DNA from: Aminobacter anthyllidis
Lineage (GTDB): Bacteria > Pseudomonadota > Alphaproteobacteria > Rhizobiales > Rhizobiaceae
Reading direction: 5' to 3'
NCBI RefSeq assembly: GCF_018555685.1
Contig: NZ_JAFLWW010000002.1
Coordinates: 682,001-746,000, forward strand
Length of the DNA stretch: 64,000 nucleotides
In this document: positions 10,458-18,450 of the stretch, piece after piece
Numbering within the stretch: the first letter of the stretch is position 1
Layout of the letters: each line of letters starts with the position of its first letter
The notes under the pieces: model-generated
The model's input: only the letters and a program-made list of their open reading frames with translations
The model's database searches: none
Told to the model about the DNA's origin: nothing
Program-made: the position numbers and the translations under genes

Positions 10458-11504
10458 TCAGCTGCTCGGGCCGTCGTCGAGACCGACGCGGTCGACCATC
10501 TCGGACGCGGCCTTGCGGCCCTTGGCGATGTCGACCAGCGGCAGCGTGTCTGCCTTCAGCTCGCCGAATGCCTTGACCGTCTCGGACGGCTCGAGGCCCG
10601 GCTCGACCGGGTATTCATAGTTCTTCTCGGCGTAGACCTGCTGGGCCTTGTGGCTGGCCAGGAAGCGGATCAGCTTGACGGCGTTGTCACGGTTTGGCGC
10701 GTTCTTGGCGAGCGCGGCACCCGAAATGTTGACGTGGGTCAGGCCGTTCTCGAAGGTCGGGAAGAGCACGTTGATGGCGTTGCCCCATTCCTTTTCCTTC
10801 GGATCCTTCTCATTGTTCCGCATCAGGCCGACATAGTAGGTGTTGCCGATGGCGATGTCGCACTCGCCGGCAGCAATCGCGCCAGCCTGCGGACGGTCGC
10901 CGCCGTCAGGCTTCTTGGCGAGATTGGCCTTGAGGCCCTTCATCCACTCTTCGGTCTTTTCCGGGCCCCAATGGGCGATCGCAGCCGAGAACAGCGCGAG
11001 ATTGTAGTCGTGCTGGCCCGAACGCATGCAGATCTTGCCCTTCCACTTGGGATCGGCGAGGTCGGCATAGGTGATGGCGGTGTCCTTGACCCGATCCTTC
11101 GAGGCATAGATCACGCGGGCGCGCTTGGTGACGCCGAACCAGTTGCCTTCCGGGTCGCGGTACTCGGCCGGCAGCAGCTTGTTGACTTCCTCGTCGACCA
11201 GCGGCTGGGTGACGCCCTTGGACTGGGCGGAGGTCAGGCGAGCGATGTCGACCGTCATGATGACGTCTGCGGGCGAATTCTGGCCCTCGGCAAGAACGCG
11301 TTCCTCAAGACCCTTGTCGAGGAACAGCACCTCGGTCTTGATGCCGGTCTCGGCCGTAAAGGCATCGAGGACAGGCTTGATCAGATCGGGCTGGCGATAG
11401 GTGTAGATGTTCACGACGCCATCGGCGAGCGCCGACGTGGTGAAGAGAGCCGCAATCGCAAGCGCACCGCCTGCAATGGCCGACCTGGCGTTTTTCATCT
11501 TCAT
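10458..11504 (-). CDS. fbpA: Ferric iron ABC transporter periplasmic binding protein
   Basis: A 348-residue exported protein. The signal peptide is MKMKNARSAIAGGALAIAAL, cleaved after SALA. VNIYTYRQPDLIKPVLDAF and EVLFLDKGLEERVLAEG match the FbpA/FutA/IdiA ferric-binding class, and the tyrosine pair in AIGNTYYVGLM is the usual Fe(III) ligand set of that class. AGGAGAG lies 4-5 bases upstream of ATG 11504 (ATG 11498 also possible). It is the first gene of an operon with the permease and has a perfect Irr/ICE palindrome 126 bp upstream, so iron or haem control is likely. Confidence 0.9.
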   Translation of the reverse strand: MKMKNARSAIAGGALAIAALFTTSALADGVVNIYTYRQPDLIKPVLDAFTAETGIKTEVLFLDKGLEERVLAEGQNSPADVIMTVDIARLTSAQSKGVTQPLVDEEVNKLLPAEYRDPEGNWFGVTKRARVIYASKDRVKDTAITYADLADPKWKGKICMRSGQHDYNLALFSAAIAHWGPEKTEEWMKGLKANLAKKPDGGDRPQAGAIAAGECDIAIGNTYYVGLMRNNEKDPKEKEWGNAINVLFPTFENGLTHVNISGAALAKNAPNRDNAVKLIRFLASHKAQQVYAEKNYEYPVEPGLEPSETVKAFGELKADTLPLVDIAKGRKAASEMVDRVGLDDGPSS

Positions 11505-11629
11505 TTTTCTCTCCTGGCCAAAGGGGGCAAAGTCCCTTGAGGAACAAATGGCAGCCTCGATTTCGAGACCGTCTCCCCTATGGTCATCGTGACTCTTGCG
11601 GTCAAGTTTAAAGGCCAGTCATATCAATA

Positions 11630-11648
11630 GTTTAGAAAAATTCTAAAC
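11630..11648. promoter_or_regulatory. Irr-binding iron control element (ICE) upstream of fbpA
   Basis: GTTTAGAAAAATTCTAAAC is a perfect 8-nt inverted repeat with a three-base spacer and matches the ICE consensus TTTAGAA-N3-TTCTAAA bound by the haem-responsive regulator Irr in Rhizobiales. It lies between the stop of the pdhS-like gene and fbpA. As a ferric uptake gene, activation or repression under iron limitation depends on the position relative to the start site, which is not known. Confidence 0.8.
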
Positions 11649-11752
11649 TGGAGCATTTCGTACCGGATTCAATGGCTTGTTCGACAAATTCTAACAATCG
11701 CATGGCTCGTTCACGAAAATGTGCGAAAATGTCGCACCTCGCTAACAAGCGA

Positions 11753-14700
11753 CTACTCGGCAAGAACCCGCGTCGAGGGGAAAGTCACCTCGACGAGCGT
11801 GCCCTCGCCGGGCGTCGATGCGATGGCAAAACGGGCCCGATTGGCCTCGACCATGGCCTTCGTCAGTGGCAGCCCAAGGCCAGTGCCGTCGCCGCGCGCG
11901 CGCTTCAACGAATTGATCTGCTTGAACGGCTTCAGCGCCTGCTCGATCTCGGCCTGGCTCATGCCGATGCCGGTATCGCGCACCCGCATGACGATATCTC
12001 CCGACGCCTCGTAGGCGGTTGAGACGATGACCTGACCGCCGGCCTGGGTGTAACGCACGGCATTTGACAGGACGTTGAGCGCGATCTGGCGGATGCTGCG
12101 CCGGTCGGCGACGATCTCGGGCAGGCGCGAAGCGAAGCTCGAGCGGATGATCACCCGTTCACGATTGGCCTGAGGCTGCATCATCGCGACAGTCTCGGCC
12201 AGCGTGTCGTTGAGCGACACCGCCTCGTAATCCATCTCCTGCTGTCCGGCCTCGATCTTGGAGATATCGAGCAGGTCGTTGACCAGCGACAGCACGTGAT
12301 TGCCGGAGCGGTTGATGTCGCGGAGATAGTCGCGGTAGCGGTCATTGGCGACCGGGCCGAACTTCTCGTCGACCATCAGCTCGGAAAAACCGATGATGGC
12401 GTTGAGCGGCGTGCGGATCTCGTGGCTGATGCGGGCGAGGAAATCGCTCTTTTGAGACGACGACCGCTCGGCTACGGCGCGCGCCTGGGTCAGTTCTTCC
12501 TCGGCGCGCTTCCACTGGGTGATGTCGCGGACCACGGCGCAGAAGCCGCTGTCGTTGGGCAGGCGGCCGATGGTCATGAACAGCGGAATGAAGCGACCCT
12601 GCGACTCGCGGCCGATGACCTCGCGGCCATCATTGAGCACGCTTGCCACGCCATGTTCGGAAAGCCCGACGAGATAATCGCGCGCGGCGCGCTGGCTCTC
12701 GATGGCGAACAGCGAATAGAACGGCTTGCCAGTGACATCGTCGCTGTCGAAGCCGAACAGGGCCTCGGCTGGACGGCTGATGGAACGGATGGCGCCGTCT
12801 CGATCGATAAGCACCACGCCGTCGGTGGCGGTGTCGATGATCGTGCGCATCTCGGCGAGACGCTCTTCGAGTTCGGCCACCTGCTCGACGGCGACTTCCA
12901 CCTCGTCATCGGCGCTGATGCGGCGGACGACCAGCATGAGCGCCTTGCCCTCCTGCCACGGCACCGACCGAAGCACGGCTTCGATCGGAAATTCCTCGCC
13001 GTCGCGCGTCTTCAGCCTGAGATCGTGGTCCGAGCCCGGCTCGTCGCCGTAGCTTTCGGCAAACAGCGCATCGAGACCGCCGGCCTGCGCCAGCTCATCG
13101 ACCGAGCCGTAGCCGGTCAGGTCGAGGAACTCGGCATTGGCGTAATGCAGCACGTCGCCGGCATGGATCAGCACCGGCACCGGCAGCTGCTCGAGAATAG
13201 GTGCATCGACAGGCGTGTCGCGTCCGCCGGCGAAGGACGGAATGACGTCTTCGGCACGCAGCGGCGGCTTTTCGGGCTGGTCGCGTTCGATCTCGACTTG
13301 CTCGACGATGGGCTCGACCGGCCGCACTGACGAAAACGATACGATCTCGGCGCTCTCGACGGCAGGCTGCTCGACGGGCGTCGGCAGGGCCACGTCAATG
13401 GCAGCCGGTTCCGTGGCAGCCGCCGCCCCATGCGTCTCCGGCTCCGCGACGGCATGCTCAGGGACTTCGGCGGCAACCGGCTCGGCTGTTTCCGCCGCTG
13501 CGGCTTCCGCATAAGCTGCGATCTCGGCCGAAGCCACCTCGCCGTTGTTTTCCGGTGCGGGCGCTGCGGACTTCGCCGCTTCCAGGGTCTCGCCGGCCTC
13601 GACAGCCGCGGCTTGCTGCCTTGCAGCGACGATCTCGTGTGCCCGCTTGAGCTTTTCGCCGATCTCGCGGAAAGCGCTGCGCTCGGTGCTGGAAAGGCCT
13701 TTGCCGTTGGCAGGTTCCTCCGGCGCTGTCGGCCGATGCTCGGCCAGGCGGATCACCTTGTCGGAGAAGCGCCGATCATGCGTGCGATCGATCTCCAGCG
13801 CCGGCACTTCGCCCGCGAAAGGATCGTGAGCAATCTTTGGATCGGAAGCACGGCTGGGCTCGACAGGACGAGGCTCCGCGACCTCGGCCTCCACCTGGCT
13901 CACTTCCGCCTTGCCGGCTTCGGGCGCCGTGGCGGCAGGCTCGACTGCTGCAATCGCAGCTGCGGCCGGTTCAACGACTACGGGTTCAGCAGTGGACGGC
14001 TCTTCGTCCGTGTTGGCTTGCGGCTCACCGTATTCCGGATGCTTGCCATTGGGAACCAGCGCCAGTCCGATGCGCTCGTGGTCGATGACCGCCTCGCCCG
14101 GACGTGCAACGCCAAAGCCGCGAAACCCCTCGAAACTGCGGTCGCGGCCATAGACCGGCAATGCGGCGAGGTCGACCGGGATGCGCCTGTCGGTGCCAGC
14201 AACCGGCCAGAGCACCGAACGGCCGGACCAGGTGTCGCGGCGCTGCAGAAGGCCTGCGATCTCGCCCGAGGGGTCGAGTTCGAACGTGGTCGAGACATCC
14301 TGGAAGCGGCGGCCGACGACATCCGCCGCATGGTCGCCGACAACGGCTGCGAACTCCGGCGATATGGCGCTGAAGCGGCCTTCGGCGTCGGTGCGCCAGA
14401 CAAAGCGGACCGGTGCCGCCGAACGGTCCGGTGCGGACCTGGGTGGCGCCGGCTGCGACGGCGCGGGATGAGCGGCCACCGGCGACTCAACCGCGACGAC
14501 AGGCTCGTCCAGGGGCTGCGAAACGTCAGCCGATTCATCGGCCGGCTCCGGCCGGGAAACCGGCTCGTCGACGACAGCCGCTTCGATGACGTCCGTTTCG
14601 ATGATTTCGGCTTCGACCTGCGCCGCAGTCGCCTTTTCGGCCATGGCCCGAACGGTGGCACCGGCCTGGCTTTCGCGTTCCTCGGGGCTGAAATACCAGT

Positions 14701-15499
14701 GGTCGTGGTCGGCATGGTCCTGCGGCAGCGCTGTTGTTGGCGCCGGCACCTGGCTGCCTTTCGGCTCGCCAGGCAAAGCATCGGCGCGCAAGGCGCTGGC
14801 CGCAGGCAGGTCCTCGCCGGCTGCGGCGTCTTCCATCGCATCGAGGCGTTCATCGACGACGACAAGCAGGTGCCGCGCCGGTTCGTCGGTCAGACGCGCC
14901 ACCCCGGCCGGCAGATAACCGCCGGTCGCGGGGATCGCCCGCTTGATGATGCGGTCACGCTCGCGGCCGACCGCGGAGACCAGCCCGGCCAGCGTCGAGG
15001 GCGCGATGCCGAGCTTGGCAAAGCCATTGGTTGCGGCCTCGACCTCGCCATGGGCGTCGAGGAAAGCGAGGAAATGCCCCTGCTCGGTGAAACCGCTGAT
15101 GGCGTTCGCGGCGATGTCTTTCGCCCCGCGTGAGCTGGCAGGCACGGCCAGCATGATGGCGGCCGCGCCGTCGGGCAGCCGGACCGAGCTGGCGACAAAC
15201 GCAACAGCGCTGCTCGTCAGGCCCGATGCCACGCGCACCATGATCGAGCGGTCGCGGCCGATTTCGGGAAACCCTGACGTCGCTGATATCTGGCGGCGGG
15301 CAATCGGCCCCAGGCGCGATGGCGCGCCGATCACCGCATCGATGTCGTCATAACCGAGCACGGCAGCGCCTGGGCCATTGGCCCAAAGCACGTCCTCGAG
15401 ATCGACCGACAGGACAACGATAGCGTCGCCGGCAGCGAAACGCTGCCTGACACGATCGACGACCGCGACGTCGATAAAGGAATAGGCTGCTGACGGCAT
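11753..15499 (-). CDS. pdhS: Multi-PAS sensor histidine kinase, PdhS/PleC/DivJ type
   Basis: A 1248-residue cytoplasmic kinase with no membrane segment. PAS-like folds are seen at about 20-115, 365-465, 770-860 and 885-1000, separated by a long Ala/Glu/Pro-rich disordered stretch (about 490-720). The kinase core follows: phospho-acceptor SHEIRTPLNAIIGFSE with His 1026, N-box region near 1138-1148, DTGIGM at 1175 and GTGLGL at 1205. FKQINSLKRARGDGTGLGLPLTK is characteristic of the PleC/DivJ/PdhS group, which controls DivK and the CtrA cell-cycle circuit. Brucella PdhS is the best-known relative and marks the old pole. The gene stands alone and is divergent from phaP. Confidence 0.85.
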   Translation of the reverse strand: MPSAAYSFIDVAVVDRVRQRFAAGDAIVVLSVDLEDVLWANGPGAAVLGYDDIDAVIGAPSRLGPIARRQISATSGFPEIGRDRSIMVRVASGLTSSAVAFVASSVRLPDGAAAIMLAVPASSRGAKDIAANAISGFTEQGHFLAFLDAHGEVEAATNGFAKLGIAPSTLAGLVSAVGRERDRIIKRAIPATGGYLPAGVARLTDEPARHLLVVVDERLDAMEDAAAGEDLPAASALRADALPGEPKGSQVPAPTTALPQDHADHDHWYFSPEERESQAGATVRAMAEKATAAQVEAEIIETDVIEAAVVDEPVSRPEPADESADVSQPLDEPVVAVESPVAAHPAPSQPAPPRSAPDRSAAPVRFVWRTDAEGRFSAISPEFAAVVGDHAADVVGRRFQDVSTTFELDPSGEIAGLLQRRDTWSGRSVLWPVAGTDRRIPVDLAALPVYGRDRSFEGFRGFGVARPGEAVIDHERIGLALVPNGKHPEYGEPQANTDEEPSTAEPVVVEPAAAAIAAVEPAATAPEAGKAEVSQVEAEVAEPRPVEPSRASDPKIAHDPFAGEVPALEIDRTHDRRFSDKVIRLAEHRPTAPEEPANGKGLSSTERSAFREIGEKLKRAHEIVAARQQAAAVEAGETLEAAKSAAPAPENNGEVASAEIAAYAEAAAAETAEPVAAEVPEHAVAEPETHGAAAATEPAAIDVALPTPVEQPAVESAEIVSFSSVRPVEPIVEQVEIERDQPEKPPLRAEDVIPSFAGGRDTPVDAPILEQLPVPVLIHAGDVLHYANAEFLDLTGYGSVDELAQAGGLDALFAESYGDEPGSDHDLRLKTRDGEEFPIEAVLRSVPWQEGKALMLVVRRISADDEVEVAVEQVAELEERLAEMRTIIDTATDGVVLIDRDGAIRSISRPAEALFGFDSDDVTGKPFYSLFAIESQRAARDYLVGLSEHGVASVLNDGREVIGRESQGRFIPLFMTIGRLPNDSGFCAVVRDITQWKRAEEELTQARAVAERSSSQKSDFLARISHEIRTPLNAIIGFSELMVDEKFGPVANDRYRDYLRDINRSGNHVLSLVNDLLDISKIEAGQQEMDYEAVSLNDTLAETVAMMQPQANRERVIIRSSFASRLPEIVADRRSIRQIALNVLSNAVRYTQAGGQVIVSTAYEASGDIVMRVRDTGIGMSQAEIEQALKPFKQINSLKRARGDGTGLGLPLTKAMVEANRARFAIASTPGEGTLVEVTFPSTRVLAE

Positions 15500-15636
15500 T
15501 CACATGTCCCGCAAGGCGCGCATTCTCACAATTAACGCTTTGTTAATAAAAGCCGTCATCGCCAAGGTCTAGCAAACAGGTGTCATACAGCGAGATTATT
15601 CTCGTCACGTGGTTAACCCGCGCCAGCCTGAAAATG

Positions 15637-15666
15637 GTGCACTGCAACATAGATATTGCAATGCAC
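15637..15666. promoter_or_regulatory. TGC-rich dyad upstream of the phasin gene (candidate PhaR operator)
   Basis: GTGCACTGCAA (15637-15647) faces TTGCAATGCAC (15656-15666) as an imperfect inverted repeat over 30 bp, 77 bp before the phasin start. PhaR (AniA) of alphaproteobacteria represses phasin genes through TGC/GCA-rich sequences, so the position and content fit. No PhaR gene is in the window. Confidence 0.5.
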
Positions 15667-15742
15667 AATGGAATACCCTATATGAGACATGCGAATAAAC
15701 GAGACGGGTGACAACACCCCGTCCAGTCCACAGGGTGAGACA

Positions 15743-16201
15743 ATGTCCAAGACCAAGACCGCAGAATTCGCAGACAACATTGAAATGCCGAGCTTCGACG
15801 TTTCCAAGGCCACCGACCAGTTCCGCGTCTTCGCCGAAAAGGGCGTCGAGCAGTCCAAGGAAGCTTACACCAAGCTCAAGACCGGTGCCGAAGAAGCCCA
15901 GAAGACCATCGAGACCAGCTACGAGACCGCCCGCAGCGTGACCAACGAGCTGTCGCTCAAGGCGATTGCCGCGCTCCGCACCAATGCCGAGGCCGGTTTC
16001 TCGCATCTCGAAGCCCTCGCCGGCGCCAAGACGCTGTCGGAAATCGTCGAGCTGCAGACCTCTTATCTGCGCGGCCGCGTCGAGCAGACCGTCGAGCAGG
16101 CCAAGGAATTCCAGGCCGTTGCCTCGAAGGCCGCCGAAGACGTTTCGAAGCCGGTCAAGACCGCTTTCGAAAAGGCGCTGAAAGACCTCAAGGCCGCCTA
16201 A
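15743..16201 (+). CDS. phaP: Phasin family protein (polyhydroxyalkanoate granule-associated)
   Basis: A 152-residue, almost entirely helical, lysine/alanine-rich protein. The phasin core runs from FRVFAEKGVEQSKEAYTKLKTGAEEA to GFSHLEALAGAKTLSEIVELQTSYLR, then AKEFQAVASKAAEDVSKPVKTAFEKA. Phasins coat polyhydroxybutyrate granules and limit their size. The start at 15743 follows AGGGTGAG; the frame is open further upstream, but that leader is not typical. A strong terminator follows, so it is monocistronic, with a TGC-rich dyad in front. Confidence 0.92.
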   Translation: MSKTKTAEFADNIEMPSFDVSKATDQFRVFAEKGVEQSKEAYTKLKTGAEEAQKTIETSYETARSVTNELSLKAIAALRTNAEAGFSHLEALAGAKTLSEIVELQTSYLRGRVEQTVEQAKEFQAVASKAAEDVSKPVKTAFEKALKDLKAA

Positions 16202-16293
16202 GGCGACCTCATGGATACCCGGCGGGCGGTTCCTCCTCCCTCTGCCTGTCGGGCGAAGCGGCCAGCACCTCCTCCCGCTGGCTACAATAAGGA

Positions 16294-16330
16294 AAAGGCC
16301 GGCTCCTCCCGCCGGCCTTTTTCTTTTTTT
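16294..16330 (+). terminator. Rho-independent terminator of phaP
   Basis: A perfect 10-bp stem AAAGGCCGGC/GCCGGCCTTT (16294-16303 with 16311-16320) and a long T-rich tail to 16330. Confidence 0.9.
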
Positions 16331-16453
16331 GCGGCGCCGAAACGCCGGATATCAAGGACTTCCCACAGGCAGTGCAAATCGCCGCAGTGGAATATGCGCA
16401 AAGCTCTTGAAATGCGTCCGAAGAGTCCGTATTGACGCCGCACCAACAGGTAC

Positions 16454-16530
16454 GCGGTTGTAGCTCAGTTGGTTAGAGCGCCGGATTGTGGATCCGGAGG
16501 TCGGTGGTTCGAGCCCACCCAACCGTACCA
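16454..16530 (+). tRNA. tRNA-His (GTG)
   Basis: A complete 77-nt cloverleaf including an encoded CCA. The D-stem region AGCTCAGTTGGTTAGAGC, anticodon arm CCGGA-TTGTGGA-TCCGG with anticodon GTG, and T-arm GGTGG-TTCGAGC-CCACC are all intact. Position -1 is C, not G, and the discriminator is A73: this matches the known loss of the G-1 identity element in a clade of alphaproteobacteria. The first acceptor pair is G-T. Confidence 0.96.
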
Positions 16531-16646
16531 TTTACTCTCCCAATGACAGCTTCCAGCATCGATGACAGGCAGCGCAGCCTTGCGCATAGTGCAGCCGCAT
16601 TCCGGCCTGATCGTCTGCTGAAATTGCGAATCAAAGGACCCTGCCC

Positions 16647-16940
16647 ATGATCGACCTGCGCGTTGCTACCGGCGTTGCCGCGACGATGATCGTCCTCGCC
16701 GGATGCCAGAACGAGCCTGCGGTGGGACAGCCGGCATCAGGGACCTGCGATCGTGCCGCGGCAGAATCATTAGCTGGCAAGGACCGGATCGCCGACGACG
16801 AGGTGAAGCGCCTCACCGGTGCGACCATCGTTCGCCAGCACAAGCCGGGCGACCCCGCGACGATGGATTTCCGCCAGGAACGCGTCACTGTCGAAACCGA
16901 CCCCACCACCGGCAAAATCGTCCGCGCGTTCTGCGGCTGA
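16647..16940 (+). CDS. I78 family peptidase inhibitor lipoprotein
   Basis: A 97-residue predicted lipoprotein: a hydrophobic leader ends in lipobox LAGC (Cys 20). The body KRLTGATIVRQHKPGDPATM and QERVTVETDPTTGKIVRAFCG match the potato-inhibitor-like I78 family, which blocks serine proteases such as elastase and subtilisin. The C-terminal RVTVE/D...IVR.CG pattern is the family's reactive strand region; one further Cys pairs are C34 and C96. It converges on a glycine-zipper lipoprotein across a bidirectional terminator. Confidence 0.8.
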   Translation: MIDLRVATGVAATMIVLAGCQNEPAVGQPASGTCDRAAAESLAGKDRIADDEVKRLTGATIVRQHKPGDPATMDFRQERVTVETDPTTGKIVRAFCG

Positions 16941-17086
16941 CATCTCGGTCGCTGGAAGGTCGCGGATTTCCTCTGGCAGGCGATCACATGAGCCGGCGGA
17001 GGCTTACAGGCCGGCGGCGAAGCTAAAGCCATTGGACTACCTGGGCTAACGGAACGGTGGCCAGGGTCGGCAATGCGTCGAAACGA

Positions 17087-17120
17087 AAAACGGCGCGCTT
17101 CATCTGAAGCGCGCCGTTTT
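17087..17120. terminator. Bidirectional terminator between two convergent lipoprotein genes
   Basis: A perfect 16-nt inverted repeat (17087-17102 with 17105-17120, AAAACGGCGCGCTTCA and its complement) with As before and Ts after, so it can end transcripts from both the I78 inhibitor gene and the minus-strand glycine-zipper gene. Confidence 0.88.
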
Positions 17121-17163
17121 GCTATCCCAAAGGGACCAAACTTGTCCGCGAAGGCGAAGATGC

Positions 17164-17475
17164 TTACTGGCAAGGCGCCAGGTAGGTCACCGGCTTGCCA
17201 TAGCGGTCGTACATCGGCCGGCCACGGTTGTCATACTGGTGGTAGCGGCATTCGCCAGGTGCGGTGCCTGCGCCGATCATCGCGCCGGCAAGGCCGCCGA
17301 TGACAGCGCCCGCGACCGTGGCGCCGGTGTTGCCGCCGATGGCCTGGCCGACTAGGGCACCACCCACGGCACCAACAGCACCGCCGCCAACGGCGCGTTC
17401 CTGCGGGGTGTTACAGGCCGTAGCGGCCAATGCGACGAAAGACAAAGCTGCAGCTGTAGCTAGAAAACGCGTCAT
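17164..17475 (-). CDS. Glycine-zipper lipoprotein (YMGG/17 kDa-antigen-like)
   Basis: A 103-residue protein with a signal peptide and a lipobox (ATAC at about residues 18-21). The middle, AVGGGAVGAVGGALVGQAIGG followed by a second GxxxG run, is a glycine zipper as in YMGG and 17-kDa surface antigen families. The tail GECRYHQYDNRGRPMYDRYGKPVTYLAPCQ is basic and aromatic, as in many rhizobial copies. Start at 17475 has AAGGAG eight bases upstream. Such proteins are thought to sit in the outer membrane; no specific function is known. Confidence 0.8.
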   Translation of the reverse strand: MTRFLATAAALSFVALAATACNTPQERAVGGGAVGAVGGALVGQAIGGNTGATVAGAVIGGLAGAMIGAGTAPGECRYHQYDNRGRPMYDRYGKPVTYLAPCQ

Positions 17476-17630
17476 CAACCCTACTCCTTGAAACTATCGC
17501 CACGACGCTATCATGGCGACTTTTGCTTATCCAGTGGCATATCCTTGGAAACTCTGGCCTTTTCGGCCGCTCCAGGACCCTTTCCTTGCGCTCGGCACGA
17601 CTGATCGCCGCCGTTGCTGGCGACGCGAAC

Positions 17631-18449
17631 TCACCCCCGCTGCGCCGCCTGTTCGTCGCGCAGACGCTGGACCTCGCGGCGTTTGTTGACCAGCGACGCG
17701 GCGATGACACCGCAAGCGACGATGGCGATCAGGATCGTACAGGCGGCGTTGATCTCGGGTGTGACGCCGAGGCGTACCTGGCTGTAGATCTTCATTGGCA
17801 GGGTGGTTGCACCCGGCCCCGAGGTGAAGCTCGAAATCACCAGGTCGTCGATGGACAGCGTGAAGGCCAGCATCCAGCCGGAAATGATCGCCGGCAGGAT
17901 GACCGGCAGCGTGATCTGGAAGAAGGTCTTCACCGGTGGAGCACCGAGATCCATGGCCGCTTCCTCGAGCGAACGATCGAAGGTGACCAGACGGGACTGC
18001 ACCACGACGGCGACGAAGCACATCGAGAAGGTGATGTGGGCGAGCGTCAACGTGAAGAAGCCGCGGTCGAGCCCGACGGCGACGAACAGCAAAAGCAACG
18101 ACAGGCCGGTGATGACCTCCGGCATGACCAGCGGTGCGAACACCATGCCTGAAAACAGCACCCTGCCCCGGAACCGGGTGTAGCGGGTGAGCGCCAGCGC
18201 CGCGAGCGTGCCGAGCACGGTCGCCATCGTCGCCGAGATCAGGCCGACGCGGATCGTCACCCAGGCGGCGTCCATCAGGCCCTGGTTGTGGAACAGCGAA
18301 ACGTACCATTTGGTCGAGAAGCCGCCCCAGACGGTGACGAGCTTCGATTCGTTGAACGAGAAGATGACCAGCAGCACGATGGGCAGGTAGAGGAACGCAA
18401 AGCCCAGGACGATGGCCGTGATGTTGAAGCGGCTCCAGCTCGAATTCAT
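17631..18449 (-). CDS. potI: Putrescine ABC transporter permease PotI
   Basis: A 272-residue inner-membrane permease with six predicted membrane segments. The EAA loop is EEAAMDLGAPPVKTFFQITLPVILPAI. YLPIVLLVIFSFNESKLVTVWGGFS near the N-terminus is characteristic of PotI/PotC permeases. It is the last gene of potFGHI, separated from potH by a single base, so translation is probably coupled. Confidence 0.92.
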   Translation of the reverse strand: MNSSWSRFNITAIVLGFAFLYLPIVLLVIFSFNESKLVTVWGGFSTKWYVSLFHNQGLMDAAWVTIRVGLISATMATVLGTLAALALTRYTRFRGRVLFSGMVFAPLVMPEVITGLSLLLLFVAVGLDRGFFTLTLAHITFSMCFVAVVVQSRLVTFDRSLEEAAMDLGAPPVKTFFQITLPVILPAIISGWMLAFTLSIDDLVISSFTSGPGATTLPMKIYSQVRLGVTPEINAACTILIAIVACGVIAASLVNKRREVQRLRDEQAAQRG

Positions 18450-18450
18450 C

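Noticed and set aside
13430-15133. Long plus-strand open frame opposite the multi-PAS kinase
   Set aside because: Arginine-rich low-complexity product, opposite an intact kinase; a shadow of GC-rich codons.
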